Origin: Pseudomonas putida
GTDB taxonomy: Bacteria; Pseudomonadota; Gammaproteobacteria; Pseudomonadales; Pseudomonadaceae
Assembly (NCBI RefSeq): GCF_002741075.1
Contig: NZ_CP016634.1
Location: 3,130,001 to 3,194,000, forward strand
Direction of reading: 5' to 3'
Length of the DNA stretch: 64,000 nucleotides
Numbering within the stretch: the first letter of the stretch is position 1; each line of letters begins with the position of its first letter. The position numbers and the translations under genes were made by a program. This document shows, one piece after another, positions 8,129-16,869 of the stretch. The notes below the pieces were generated by a model, which was not told where the DNA came from, did not search any database, and saw only the letters and a program-made list of their open reading frames with translations.

Positions 8129-9079
8129 ATGAGCCCATCCTCCACTTCATCGAAGCCCCTCGTATCCCTGCGCTTGAGCAAGGCGGAACTGGTGCTGGTA
8201 TTCATTACCATGCTCTGGGGGGGCACCTTCCTGTTGGTGCATAACGTCATGACGGTCAGCGGCCCGATGTTTTTTGTCGGTCTGCGTTTTGCCGCCGCAG
8301 CGCTGTTCGTGGGCCTGGTGTCGGCGCGGTCGCTACCGGGGCTGACCCTGACTGAACTCAAGGCCGGCATGCTCATCGGCGTGTCGATCATGCTCGGGTA
8401 TGGCTTGCAGACCATGGGCCTGCAGACCATCAGCAGCAGCCAATCGGCGTTCATCACCGCCCTTTATGTGCCCTTCGTGCCTTTGCTGCAGTGGCTGGTG
8501 CTTGGCCGCCGCCCAGGACTGATGCCAAGCCTCGGGATCTGCCTGGCCTTCATCGGCCTGATCCTGGTAGCAGGCCCTGACAGCGGAACCCTGAACCTCA
8601 GCGAAGGCGAGCTGCTGACCCTGGTCAGCGCCGTGGCCATCGCGGCCGAGATCATCCTGATCAGCCGCTATGCCGGCCAGGTCGATGTGCGTCGTGTCAC
8701 GGTGGTTCAACTGCTGACCGCTTCGGTCCTGGCGTTTCTGATGATTGTCCCGACCCAGGAGCGCATCCCGGGCTTCTCTTGGCTGCTTCTATGCAGCGCC
8801 ATCGGCCTGGGCGCCATGAGCGCGGTGATCCAGGTGGCGATGAACTGGGCACAGAAGTCCGTGTCACCCACCCGCGCCACCCTCATCTATGCCGGCGAGC
8901 CGGTGTGGGCCGGCATCGTCGGGCGCATCGCCGGGGAGCGCCTGCCAGGCCTGGCACTGCTTGGGGGCTTGCTGATCGTGATCGCCGTGGTGGTCAGCGA
9001 ACTGAAGATCCGACGCACCGACGAGCGCCCGGCCACGCAAGAAAGCCGCGACGTCCACGAGCACGAACCGGGCCTGTGA
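8129..9079 (+). CDS. EamA/DMT family transporter
   Basis: A 316-residue inner-membrane protein with ten predicted helices in two EamA repeats: the first begins ELVLVFITMLWGGTFLLVHN and the second ELLTLVSAVAIAAEIILISRY. It ends with a hydrophilic, charged cytoplasmic tail of about 30 residues. The helix SPTRATLIYAGEPVWAGIVGR carries the glutamate-proline pair typical of the last repeat. It probably exports an amino acid or another small metabolite. The neighbouring XRE-cupin regulator, divergent and separated by about 70 bp, probably controls it. Confidence 0.85.
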   Translation: MSPSSTSSKPLVSLRLSKAELVLVFITMLWGGTFLLVHNVMTVSGPMFFVGLRFAAAALFVGLVSARSLPGLTLTELKAGMLIGVSIMLGYGLQTMGLQTISSSQSAFITALYVPFVPLLQWLVLGRRPGLMPSLGICLAFIGLILVAGPDSGTLNLSEGELLTLVSAVAIAAEIILISRYAGQVDVRRVTVVQLLTASVLAFLMIVPTQERIPGFSWLLLCSAIGLGAMSAVIQVAMNWAQKSVSPTRATLIYAGEPVWAGIVGRIAGERLPGLALLGGLLIVIAVVVSELKIRRTDERPATQESRDVHEHEPGL

Positions 9080-9106
9080 AGTCCTGCTCAGCAGCTATGC
9101 TTTGAA

Positions 9107-9133
9107 AAAAACTGTTATAAAAAAACAGCTTTT
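9107..9133 (+). terminator. Terminator-like hairpin after the EamA gene
   Basis: The arms AAAAACTGTT (9107-9116) and AACAGCTTTT (9124-9133) pair with one G-T wobble around a 7-nt A-rich loop and finish in a T run. It lies 28 bp after the EamA stop codon and before the Mrp promoter. Confidence 0.6.
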
Positions 9134-9170
9134 CACACCCCATATGTAGGAATGTTCAACCGCTTGCGTG

Positions 9171-9199
9171 TTGGTGATCAACTCCTCGGCACGTATGAT
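9171..9199 (+). promoter_or_regulatory. Sigma-70-type promoter for the mrp operon
   Basis: TTGGTG (9171-9176) and TATGAT (9194-9199) are separated by 17 bp and lie 31 bp before the ATG of mrpA. This is the best match in the 150-bp gap. Confidence 0.55.
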
Positions 9200-9229
9200 C
9201 CTTGGCAAACTCCTCCAGATTAGAACGCT

Positions 9230-12145
9230 ATGTCATTGATAGTGCTATTGCTTCTGCCGTTCGTGGGCAGTTGCCTGGCAGCCTTGCTGCCGCACAACGC
9301 ACGCAACGCAGAGTCCATTCTCGCCGGGCTCGTCGCCCTGGCGGGCACCATCCAGGTAGCTTTGATGTACCCGCAGATCGCCCATGGCGGCGTCATCCGC
9401 GAGGAGTTCCTTTGGTTGCCCAGCCTTGGCTTGAACCTGGTCTTGCGCATGGACGGCTTCGCCTGGCTGTTCTCCCTGCTGGTGCTCGGCATCGGCACAC
9501 TGGTGTCGCTGTACGCACGCTACTACATGTCGCCGCAGGACCCGGTGCCCCGTTTCTTTGCCTTCTTCCTGGCATTCATGGGCGCCATGCTCGGCCTGGT
9601 CATCTCCGGCAGTCTGATCCAGCTGGTGTTCTTCTGGGAGTTGACCAGCCTGTTCTCCTTCCTGCTGATCGGCTATTGGCACCACCGAAGCGATGCCCGC
9701 CGAGGCGCTTACATGGCGCTGATGGTCACAGGCGCTGGCGGTTTGTGCATGCTGGTCGGGGTGCTGCTGCTCGGCCATGTGGTCGGCAGCTACGACCTGG
9801 ACAAGGTCTTGGCTGCCGGCGAACTGATTCGCCAACATGCGCTATACCCCGTCCTGCTTCCATTGATCCTGATCGGCGCGCTGAGTAAAAGCGCCCAATT
9901 CCCCTTCCAGTTCTGGCTGCCCCATGCGATGGCAGCGCCAACTCCCGTCTCCGCGTACCTGCACTCAGCGACCATGGTCAAGGCTGGGGTATTCCTGCTG
10001 GCCCGGCTGTGGCCGGTGCTTTCCGGCAGCGAGGAGTGGTTCTGGATCGTCGGCGGCGCCGGTGCCATGACCCTGCTGCTCGGCGCTTTCTGCGCCATGT
10101 TCCAGAATGACCTCAAGGGCCTGCTGGCCTACTCGACCATCAGCCATCTGGGCCTGATCACCCTGCTGCTGGGCCTTAACAGCCCGCTGGCTGCCGTGGC
10201 CGCGGTGTTCCACATCCTCAACCACGCCACCTTCAAGGCCTCGCTGTTCATGGCCGCCGGCATCATCGATCACGAAAGCGGCACCCGTGACATTCGCCGC
10301 CTCAGTGGGCTGTTCCGCCTGATTCCGTTCACCGCCACCCTGGCCATGGTGGCCAGTGCTTCGATGGCGGGCGTTCCTCTGATGAACGGTTTCCTGTCCA
10401 AGGAAATGTTCTTCGCCGAGACAGTCTTCATCAGCTCCACGGCCTGGGTCGAGGCCGCCTTGCCGGTGATCGCCACCCTGGCGGGGACCTTCAGCGTGGC
10501 ATACGCGCTGCGCTTTACTGTCGACGTCTTCTTCGGCCCCACCGCCCAGGACCTGCCGCACACCCCCCACGAGCCGCCGCGCTGGATGCGCGCGCCGGTA
10601 GAACTGCTGGTGCTGACGTGCCTGGTGGTAGGCATCTTCCCCGCCCAGTCGGTCGGCCCGTTGCTGGCCGCGGCCGCACTGCCGGTGGTCGGCGGAACCT
10701 TGCCTGAATACAGCCTGGCCATCTGGCACGGCTGGAACGCTCCGCTGATCATGAGCCTGATCGCCATGTGCGGCGGTGTGGTGCTCTACCTGCTGCTGCG
10801 CGAACAACTGCGTCGAGGTCGCTTCCCTCACCCCCCGTTGATCGAACGCTTCAACGGCAAACGCCTGTTCGAACGTGGCTTGGTGCGCCTGATGCTGCTG
10901 GCCCGCCGCCTTGAAGGGCTTCTGACCACCCGCCGCCTGCAGAAACAATTGTTCATGCTGGCCTTGGCGGCCTTCCTCGCCGGGTTGCTGCCGATACTGC
11001 ACGGCGGCTTGACCTGGGGTGACCGGCCGAAAATCCCAGGGTCCGGGGTATTCGTCGCGCTCTGGCTGATTGCCATCGCCTGCGCCATAGGCGCCGCCTG
11101 GCAAGCCAAGTACCACCGTCTGGCGGCGCTGATCATGGTCAGCGTCTGCGGCCTGATGACCTGCATCACGTTCGTCTGGTTCTCCGCCCCTGACCTGGCG
11201 CTGACACAGCTGGTGGTCGAGGTGGTGACCACCGTGCTGATCCTGCTTGGCCTGCGCTGGCTGCCACGACGCATCGAGGGTGTCTCGGCGCTGGGCGGAA
11301 CCCAGGAGCGTGCACGCCTGCGTCGCCTGCGCGACCTGCTGCTCGCCATGCTGGTCGGCGGTGGCATGGCGCTCTTGTCCTACGCCATGCTGACCCGTCC
11401 TACGCCCAACGACATTTCCTCGTTCTACCTGAGCCGTGCCCTGCCCCAGGGCGGCGGTACCAACGTGGTCAACGTGATGCTGGTGGACTTCCGCGGCTTC
11501 GATACCCTCGGCGAAATCACCGTCCTGGTGGCCGTGGCCCTGACCGTCTTCGCCCTCCTGCGGCGCTTCCGCCCACCGAAGGAAAGCATGCAGTTGCCGG
11601 CCCAGCAACGCTCGCTGGCCCCGGATGTGGTCACGGATCTGATCAACCCGCGCCATGCCACCGACACCGCCCTGGGCTTCATGATGGTGCCGGCCGCGCT
11701 GGTTCGTCTGCTGTTGCCGATTGCATTGGTGGTGTCGATGTACCTGTTCATGCGCGGCCACAACCAGCCAGGTGGCGGGTTCGTCGCTGGCCTGGTGATG
11801 TCGGTGGCGTTCATCCTCCAGTACATGGTCGCCGGCACCCAATGGGTCGAGGCGCAGATGAGCCTGCGCCCCCTGCGCTGGATGGGCACGGGCCTGCTGT
11901 GTGCCACCCTGACCGGCGCCGGGGCCATGCTTCTGGGCTACCCGTTCCTGACCACCCACACCGCCCACCTGCACCTACCGGTGCTGGGTGACGTGCATGT
12001 GGCCAGCGCGTTGTTCTTCGACATCGGCGTCTATACCGTCGTGGTCGGCTCCACGCTGTTGATCCTCACTGCCCTGGCGCACCAGTCGGTACGCGCCTAT
12101 CGCCCGGGCACGCCCACCAAATCCAGCCAAGCAGGAGCCGCCTGA
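9230..12145 (+). CDS. mrpA: Mrp/Sha Na+(K+)/H+ antiporter subunit A, fused to subunit B
   Basis: A 971-residue membrane protein, the largest subunit of the multi-gene Mrp antiporter that exports Na+ or K+ in exchange for protons and supports salt and alkali tolerance. The N-terminal part is homologous to complex I NuoL, with the conserved glutamate of FFWELTS at 137 and the lysine-containing SKSAQFPFQFWLP helix. The C-terminal third holds the MrpB-type signature RGHNQPGGGFVAGL, so A and B are fused, as in the pha/sha operons of Pseudomonas and rhizobia. It is the first of six genes, and its TGA overlaps the next ATG by one base. Confidence 0.93.
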   Translation: MSLIVLLLLPFVGSCLAALLPHNARNAESILAGLVALAGTIQVALMYPQIAHGGVIREEFLWLPSLGLNLVLRMDGFAWLFSLLVLGIGTLVSLYARYYMSPQDPVPRFFAFFLAFMGAMLGLVISGSLIQLVFFWELTSLFSFLLIGYWHHRSDARRGAYMALMVTGAGGLCMLVGVLLLGHVVGSYDLDKVLAAGELIRQHALYPVLLPLILIGALSKSAQFPFQFWLPHAMAAPTPVSAYLHSATMVKAGVFLLARLWPVLSGSEEWFWIVGGAGAMTLLLGAFCAMFQNDLKGLLAYSTISHLGLITLLLGLNSPLAAVAAVFHILNHATFKASLFMAAGIIDHESGTRDIRRLSGLFRLIPFTATLAMVASASMAGVPLMNGFLSKEMFFAETVFISSTAWVEAALPVIATLAGTFSVAYALRFTVDVFFGPTAQDLPHTPHEPPRWMRAPVELLVLTCLVVGIFPAQSVGPLLAAAALPVVGGTLPEYSLAIWHGWNAPLIMSLIAMCGGVVLYLLLREQLRRGRFPHPPLIERFNGKRLFERGLVRLMLLARRLEGLLTTRRLQKQLFMLALAAFLAGLLPILHGGLTWGDRPKIPGSGVFVALWLIAIACAIGAAWQAKYHRLAALIMVSVCGLMTCITFVWFSAPDLALTQLVVEVVTTVLILLGLRWLPRRIEGVSALGGTQERARLRRLRDLLLAMLVGGGMALLSYAMLTRPTPNDISSFYLSRALPQGGGTNVVNVMLVDFRGFDTLGEITVLVAVALTVFALLRRFRPPKESMQLPAQQRSLAPDVVTDLINPRHATDTALGFMMVPAALVRLLLPIALVVSMYLFMRGHNQPGGGFVAGLVMSVAFILQYMVAGTQWVEAQMSLRPLRWMGTGLLCATLTGAGAMLLGYPFLTTHTAHLHLPVLGDVHVASALFFDIGVYTVVVGSTLLILTALAHQSVRAYRPGTPTKSSQAGAA

Positions 12146-12489
12146 TGGAAGAAGTCATTGCCGTGGCCATTGGCGTGCTCGCCGCCTCCGGGGTCTGGCT
12201 GATCCTGCGGCCCCGTACCTACCAGGTCATCATGGGCCTGTGCCTGCTGTCCTATGGTGTCAACCTGTTCATCTTCAGCATGGGCAGCCTGTTCATCGGC
12301 AAGGAGCCGATCATCAAGGAGGGAGTGACGCAGGATCTGCTGCACTACACCGACCCACTGCCCCAGGCCCTGGTACTCACTGCGATCGTCATCAGCTTCG
12401 CCATGACCGCGCTGTTTTTGGTGGTGTTGCTGGCCTCGCGCGGCCTGACCGGCACCGACCATGTCGATGGCCGGGAGCGTGAAGAATGA
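12145..12489 (+). CDS. mrpC: Mrp antiporter subunit C
   Basis: 114 residues with three transmembrane helices, homologous to NuoK of complex I. The pattern ASGVWLILRPRTYQVIMGLCLLSYGVNLFIF and the D-P-L-P-Q-A-L-V-L-T-A-I-V-I motif before the last helix are diagnostic for MrpC/MnhC. It is required in the hetero-oligomer beside subunit D. It is translationally coupled on both sides: TGATG with mrpA and ATGA with mrpD. Confidence 0.93.
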   Translation: MEEVIAVAIGVLAASGVWLILRPRTYQVIMGLCLLSYGVNLFIFSMGSLFIGKEPIIKEGVTQDLLHYTDPLPQALVLTAIVISFAMTALFLVVLLASRGLTGTDHVDGREREE

Positions 12490-14165
12490 GCCTGATGAAC
12501 CAACTGATCATCGCCCCCATCTTGCTGCCGCTGTTGACCGCAGCCGTGATGCTGTTACTGGGCGAAAAGCGGCGCCCGCTCAAGGGGCGCCTGAACCTTC
12601 TGTCCACCCTGATTGGCCTAGGCATCGCCATTACCTTGCTCAGCTGGGTGCGCAGCCAGGGGCAGGCCGAATCGATCGGCGTCTACCTGCCGGGCAACTG
12701 GCCCGCGCCATTCGGCATCGTCCTGGTGGTAGACCACCTGTCCGCGCTGCTGTTGACCCTCACCGGCATTATCGGCGTCAGTGCCCTGCTCTTTGCCAGA
12801 GCCCGCTGGGATGGCGCCGGTGCCAGCTTCCATGCCTTGTTCCAGATCCAGCTCATGGGCCTGTATGGCGCCTTCCTGACGGCGGACCTGTTCAACCTGT
12901 TCGTGTTCTTCGAAGTGCTGCTGGCCGCGTCCTACGGCTTGCTGCTGCATGGCTCGGGACGAGCCCGGGTCAAGGCTGGCTTGCACTACATCGCCATCAA
13001 TCTGTTCGCCTCATCGCTGTTCCTGGTGGGCGCGGCGATGCTCTACGGAGTGACCGGCACCCTGAACATGGCCGACCTGGCGCTGAAAATTCCGCTGGTG
13101 CCGGAGGCCGATCGCGGCCTGTTGCACGCCGGAGCGGCAATCCTGGCTATGGCCTTCCTGGTCAAGGCCGGTATCTGGCCGCTGAACTTCTGGCTGGTGC
13201 CGGCCTATGCTTCGGCCAGCGCGCCGGTTGCGGCACTGTTCGCGATCATGACCAAGGTTGGGCTGTATGCGGTGCTGCGCCTGTGGACCTTGCTGTTCTC
13301 CAGCCAAGCCGGCGCTTCAGCGCACTTCGGCGGGCAATGGCTGGTCTATGGCGGCCTGGCCACTTTGGCCGTGGCGGCACTCTCGATTCTTGCCGCCCAG
13401 CGCCTGGAGCGCTTGGCCGGCCTGAGCATCCTGGTCTCCGCCGGCACCCTCCTGGGAGCCATCGGTTTCGGCCAGCCGATTCTCACGGGCAGTGCGCTGT
13501 TCTACCTGGTGAGCTCGACCCTGGCCCTGTGCGCGCTGTTCCTGCTTGCCGAACTGGTAGAGCGCTCACGCTCGGCCAACGAGGCGCCACTGGATGAAGA
13601 GGACGATGGGATCCCCTCGCCGCTGGAGTCGCTGCACCCACCCAAAGGCATCAACCTGGACGACGAACAAAAGGCGGTGATCGGCCAGATCATTCCCTGG
13701 ACCATGGCCTTCCTGGGCCTGAGCTTCATCGCCTGCGCCTTGCTGATCATCGGCATGCCACCGCTGTCGGGCTTCATCGGCAAACTGAGCCTGATCAGCG
13801 CGCTGTTCAATCCCCAAGGCTTAGGCATGCCGACCGAGCAGCCGCTGTCCGCCTCCGCCTGGTGCCTTGTGGCGCTGCTGATCCTCTCGGGCATGGCCTC
13901 GCTGATCGCCTTCGGCCGTGTGGGCATCCAGCGTTTCTGGAAGCCAGAAGAGCGTCCTTCTCCCCTGCTGCGCCGCTATGAATGCCTGCCCATCGTCATC
14001 CTGTTGGGCCTGTGCATTCTGCTCAGCGTCCAGGCAGAACCCTTGCTGCGCTACACCCAGGACACCGCCGCCAGCCTGCAGACGCCCGATACCTACATCC
14101 AGGCCGTGATGGCGACACGTCCGGTCCCTGGCCCGACCACCGCCGACATACAGGTGCAGCCATGA
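12486..14165 (+). CDS. mrpD: Mrp antiporter subunit D
   Basis: A 559-residue NuoN/NuoM-like proton-translocating subunit with about 14 helices. The essential glutamate is in LFVFFEVLLAASYG at position 143, and the conserved lysine is in AFLVKAGIWPLNFWLVPAY. A charged insertion of about 50 residues (roughly 360-410, ELVERSRSANEAPLDEEDDG onward) sits between helices on the cytoplasmic or periplasmic side and is longer than in Bacillus MrpD. It starts by ATGA overlap with mrpC and ends by ATGA overlap with mrpE. Confidence 0.93.
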   Translation: MSLMNQLIIAPILLPLLTAAVMLLLGEKRRPLKGRLNLLSTLIGLGIAITLLSWVRSQGQAESIGVYLPGNWPAPFGIVLVVDHLSALLLTLTGIIGVSALLFARARWDGAGASFHALFQIQLMGLYGAFLTADLFNLFVFFEVLLAASYGLLLHGSGRARVKAGLHYIAINLFASSLFLVGAAMLYGVTGTLNMADLALKIPLVPEADRGLLHAGAAILAMAFLVKAGIWPLNFWLVPAYASASAPVAALFAIMTKVGLYAVLRLWTLLFSSQAGASAHFGGQWLVYGGLATLAVAALSILAAQRLERLAGLSILVSAGTLLGAIGFGQPILTGSALFYLVSSTLALCALFLLAELVERSRSANEAPLDEEDDGIPSPLESLHPPKGINLDDEQKAVIGQIIPWTMAFLGLSFIACALLIIGMPPLSGFIGKLSLISALFNPQGLGMPTEQPLSASAWCLVALLILSGMASLIAFGRVGIQRFWKPEERPSPLLRRYECLPIVILLGLCILLSVQAEPLLRYTQDTAASLQTPDTYIQAVMATRPVPGPTTADIQVQP

Positions 14166-14650
14166 GACGACTGATTCCCGCCCCGCTGTTGTCGTTGTCG
14201 CTGTTTGGCCTGTGGCTGCTGCTCAACCTGTCGGTCAGCCCCGGCAACCTGTTGCTTGGCGCAGCCCTGGGTATCCTTGCGCCGCTGCTGATGGCGCCGC
14301 TGCGTCCTCAGCATGCCCATGTCCGGCGCCCATGGGCTGTCGTGCGGCTGATCTGCCGTGTCGGCCTGGATGTCATCCATTCCAACCTGCTGGTGGCCCG
14401 TGGCGTGCTACGCGCCGGCCATCGGCCTCCGCGCTCGGCGTTCGTTCACATTCCCCTGGCGCTGCGCGATGCCCATGGGCTGGCGGCGTTGTCCATGATC
14501 ACGACCGTGGTGCCGGGCACCGTCTGGTCGGAGCTGGCACTGGACCGTAGCGTCTTGCTGCTGCACGTGTTCGATCTGGAGGACGAAGCGGCTTTCATCG
14601 AGCACTTCAAGCACACCTACGAGCGCCCGCTGATGGAGATTTTCGAATGA
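14162..14650 (+). CDS. mrpE: Mrp antiporter subunit E
   Basis: 162 residues. A short N-terminal pair of helices (LLSLSLFGLWLLLNLSVSPGNLLLGAALGILAP) is followed by a soluble domain containing TTVVPGTVWSEL and HVFDLEDE, the usual features of MrpE/MnhE. It has no homologue in complex I and stabilises the Mrp complex. It overlaps mrpD and mrpF by 4 nt each (ATGA), so the start at 14162 is fixed by context. Confidence 0.92.
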   Translation: MRRLIPAPLLSLSLFGLWLLLNLSVSPGNLLLGAALGILAPLLMAPLRPQHAHVRRPWAVVRLICRVGLDVIHSNLLVARGVLRAGHRPPRSAFVHIPLALRDAHGLAALSMITTVVPGTVWSELALDRSVLLLHVFDLEDEAAFIEHFKHTYERPLMEIFE

Positions 14651-14925
14651 CAGGCCTGCTTGCCAACGCCGTCCTCGCCAGCCTGTTCATCTTCGCCATC
14701 GCCATGGCATTGGCACTGGTCAGGCTGTTCCGTGGCCCCTCTGCCCAGGACCGGGTCCTGGCACTGGACTACCTCTACATCCTGGGCATGCTGATGATGT
14801 TGGTCCTGGGTATCCGCTATGCCAGCGACACCTATTTCGAAGGCGCCTTGCTGATTGCGCTGTTCGGCTTCGTCGGGTCCTTCGCCCTGGCCAAATTCCT
14901 TCTGCGCGGTGAGGTGATCGAATGA
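14647..14925 (+). CDS. mrpF: Mrp antiporter subunit F
   Basis: A 92-residue protein with three helices. The GPSAQDRVLALDYL motif after the first helix, with its conserved aspartate, is the MrpF/MnhF (bile-acid-resistance family) signature. It couples by ATGA overlap to both neighbours. Confidence 0.92.
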   Translation: MTGLLANAVLASLFIFAIAMALALVRLFRGPSAQDRVLALDYLYILGMLMMLVLGIRYASDTYFEGALLIALFGFVGSFALAKFLLRGEVIE

Positions 14926-15287
14926 ATGAAGCCCTGGAACTGCCGTTCTGGTTGGAGCTTGTCACCGCCCTGCTGCTGCTCGCGGGCAGCCTGTTCGCCC
15001 TGATCGGCGCCCTGGGCCTGCTGCGGCTGAAAGACTACTTCCAGCGTATGCACCCTCCGGCGCTGGCCTCGACCCTGGGCGCCTGGTGCGTGTGCCTGGC
15101 CTCGATCCTGTATTTCTCCTGGCTCAAGCAAGGCCCGGTCCTGCACGCGTGGCTGATACCGGTGCTGCTGTCGATCACCGTGCCGGTGACCACACTGTTG
15201 CTGGCCAGGGCGGCGTTGTTCCGCAAGCGCACCTCTGGAGAGAGCGTGCCGGAAGAAGTCAGCAGCGGGCGGGGCGGCGGGAACTGA
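14922..15287 (+). CDS. mrpG: Mrp antiporter subunit G
   Basis: A 121-residue, three-helix subunit; LLAGSLFALIGALGLLRLKDYFQRMHPP is the MrpG/MnhG signature, with the R-L-x-D-x-x-x-R-M-H segment. A basic and acidic C-terminal tail follows. It is the last gene of the operon and converges with a two-gene minus-strand unit 27 bp away. No clear terminator is visible between them. Confidence 0.92.
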   Translation: MNEALELPFWLELVTALLLLAGSLFALIGALGLLRLKDYFQRMHPPALASTLGAWCVCLASILYFSWLKQGPVLHAWLIPVLLSITVPVTTLLLARAALFRKRTSGESVPEEVSSGRGGGN

Positions 15288-15314
15288 CGCCCGTATCAAG
15301 ACACGTGAGCTGCC

Positions 15315-15521
15315 TCAACCCTGACTCAGGCGTTGCAGCTCCCGACGTACCATCGCGGCGAACTCAGGCGGGCTGAGCTGGTACAGCTGGCCCGCGACCC
15401 AAGCCAGCCAGGCGCTGCCCAACGCCTCGCGTTGCGCCAGCAGACGTTCGGCCTGCTCTACGGCCTGCGCCTGGTGCTCTCGATGAAACTGCGCCCTTCC
15501 CGTGGGCGCCTTGTCGCTCAT
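15315..15521 (-). CDS. Conserved small protein of unknown function
   Basis: A 68-residue, soluble, glutamine- and glutamate-rich protein that looks mostly helical (HREHQAQAVEQAERLLAQREALG). I do not recognise a family. The ATG at 15521 overlaps the stop of the upstream 156-residue gene (ATGA), so the two are translationally coupled and probably act together. Confidence 0.6.
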   Translation of the reverse strand: MSDKAPTGRAQFHREHQAQAVEQAERLLAQREALGSAWLAWVAGQLYQLSPPEFAAMVRRELQRLSQG

Positions 15522-15988
15522 TCGCTGGCCTTGAAGGTGGTCAGCTCGCCCTTGCGCCATTTGGCGACCTTGCCGGTCACGGCCTTGAGCAGCTTGCCCA
15601 GGCCTTCCTGCACCTGTTGCTGCGCTGCGAACACCAACATCACGCCATGCCCTTCACGAAAGACGATGCCTTCACCTTCCGGCACCGAGACAAAGGCATA
15701 GTCGCCAATGCCATAGACATTCATCTTGATTTCACGAAAACGCAGCTCCAGCTTGCCCCCCTCACGACTGGGCAGTACCGCCGCGCGGAAGTGGTCACCC
15801 ACTTTCAATTCAAGGTGCTGCTTGTTGTCGACCACCAGAGCGTCATCGGTATCGATCTCAGCCATGTACAGGCCATCGGGGCTCTGCTCGGTGACATAGA
15901 TGAAACGCCCGTGGAACAGCTTGGCCAACTTGGCCCGCAAATCGCCCAAGGCGAACAACGCGTGGGTATCCAGTGTACTGACTGCCAA
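15518..15988 (-). CDS. Conserved hypothetical protein, possible beta-barrel-like cytoplasmic protein
   Basis: 156 residues with no signal peptide or membrane helix. Alternating strands such as GRFIYVTEQSPDGLYMAEID and KLELRFREIKMNVYGIGDY suggest a beta-rich N-terminal half, followed by an amphipathic C-terminal helix (QEGLGKLLKAVTGKVAKWRKG). The start is a TTG at 15988 preceded by GAGGAAT at good spacing; no ATG fits. It leads a two-gene unit with the 68-residue gene. Function unknown. Confidence 0.65.
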   Translation of the reverse strand: MAVSTLDTHALFALGDLRAKLAKLFHGRFIYVTEQSPDGLYMAEIDTDDALVVDNKQHLELKVGDHFRAAVLPSREGGKLELRFREIKMNVYGIGDYAFVSVPEGEGIVFREGHGVMLVFAAQQQVQEGLGKLLKAVTGKVAKWRKGELTTFKASE

Positions 15989-16291
15989 TGAAGAATTCCT
16001 CGAACCGGTTACAGGCGCCCACCGAAAGCGCGGGGGGCGCGGTCATTTCAAGTTGATGTCATGAAAGACTAATGAAGCGATGCACGAAACGTCTGTGCAG
16101 GCATGCGATGCGGCAGGCAGGAATCGTTACTCTAGCGTGCCAGCCAAGACCCCAAGACGGCTTTTCGGCAGTTTCCTCGATAGGAAACGTAATGTTCTGA
16201 CAATAAATTTGCAGGAAAAGATGCAATAGATAATGTCAGGCCCTTCGAAGAACAGGCCCGGTATCCATCAGCGCATTACAGGGGAAAGAAT
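15989..16291. other. Intergenic region, no gene seen
   Basis: About 300 bp between the divergently arranged TTG-started gene and the 63-residue gene. It should contain both promoters, but I see no convincing -35/-10 pair, repeat or hairpin. Confidence 0.5.
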
Positions 16292-16483
16292 ATGCACGAA
16301 AACACCGAAATCCGTCGAGAGGTCCAGCGCATTTCTTGCCTTGGCAAATGCAATCCCAGGTTCATCGTCATTCCCGCAGGCGTCGATTTCTTTCATGTCG
16401 CCGAACGCACCACCGGTCGCATCAAAGGTTTTCGGCGCCGCCATCAGGACGCCTGTGACCTGGCACGCCAGCTTGAGCGATAG
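16292..16483 (+). CDS. Small basic conserved protein
   Basis: A 63-residue protein, MHENTEIRREV at the start, with a strong ribosome site (AGGGGAAA) before the ATG. The C-terminal part TTGRIKGFRRRHQDACDLAR is basic and reads like a strand-turn-helix. Two cysteines near the N terminus (ISCLGKCNP) form a C-x3-C pair. A reading frame on the same strand (16233-16709) is longer but has no ribosome site and looks like a shadow. No family recognised. Confidence 0.55.
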   Translation: MHENTEIRREVQRISCLGKCNPRFIVIPAGVDFFHVAERTTGRIKGFRRRHQDACDLARQLER

Positions 16484-16495
16484 CCCTCCCAACGC

Positions 16496-16690
16496 TCAGG
16501 CGGCCTTGCCCTTTTGCAGTTGCGCCACCCAGGCCGCCTGGCATTCGACTGCCTCCTTGCGACTGCCAAAGGCTGTACCGCGGCGTTCACCATTGACCAA
16601 CACCACCCAACAGACACGGCGGCCCATGGCCTGCAGTGTCGCAGGCACACCTGAACCAATCATGACGGCGACATCGACTCGGCTAGTCAT
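16496..16690 (-). CDS. Small conserved protein
   Basis: A 64-residue protein starting MTSRVDVAVMIG. Two adjacent ATGs (16693 and 16690) follow GGAGGGG; the second has the better spacing. It consists of short strands (CWVVLVNGERRGTAFG) followed by a helix (RKEAVECQAAWVAQLQ). That layout resembles the end of the convergent 63-residue protein 12 bp away. It probably is a real gene, but its function is unknown. Confidence 0.55.
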   Translation of the reverse strand: MTSRVDVAVMIGSGVPATLQAMGRRVCWVVLVNGERRGTAFGSRKEAVECQAAWVAQLQKGKAA

Positions 16691-16822
16691 CATCCCCTCC
16701 GGAACTTAATTAGCAACCTAACGATATAGCCATCATACGCCCGCCAAGCAGGTGGAAAAAGCGCATGCCAGTACAGCTGTATTGCACCCACAGCAACAAA
16801 TGCGCCCAACAGGCGAAAACGC

Positions 16823-16851
16823 AAAAAGCCCCATGAATCGCTTCATGGGGC
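16823..16851 (-). terminator. Rho-independent terminator of the DksA-like gene
   Basis: GCCCCATGAA pairs with TTCATGGGGC (16828-16851) around a 4-nt loop. On the minus strand the stem is followed by a run of T (complement of AAAAA at 16823-16827). It is 19 bp past the stop of the DksA-like gene. Confidence 0.85.
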
Positions 16852-16869
16852 CTTTGCTGGACGTGACGA

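Noticed and set aside
9965..11974. A 669-codon open frame antisense to mrpA
   Set aside because: It mirrors the high-GC codon pattern of mrpA on the other strand, is extremely rich in Gln, His and Gly, and matches no family I know.
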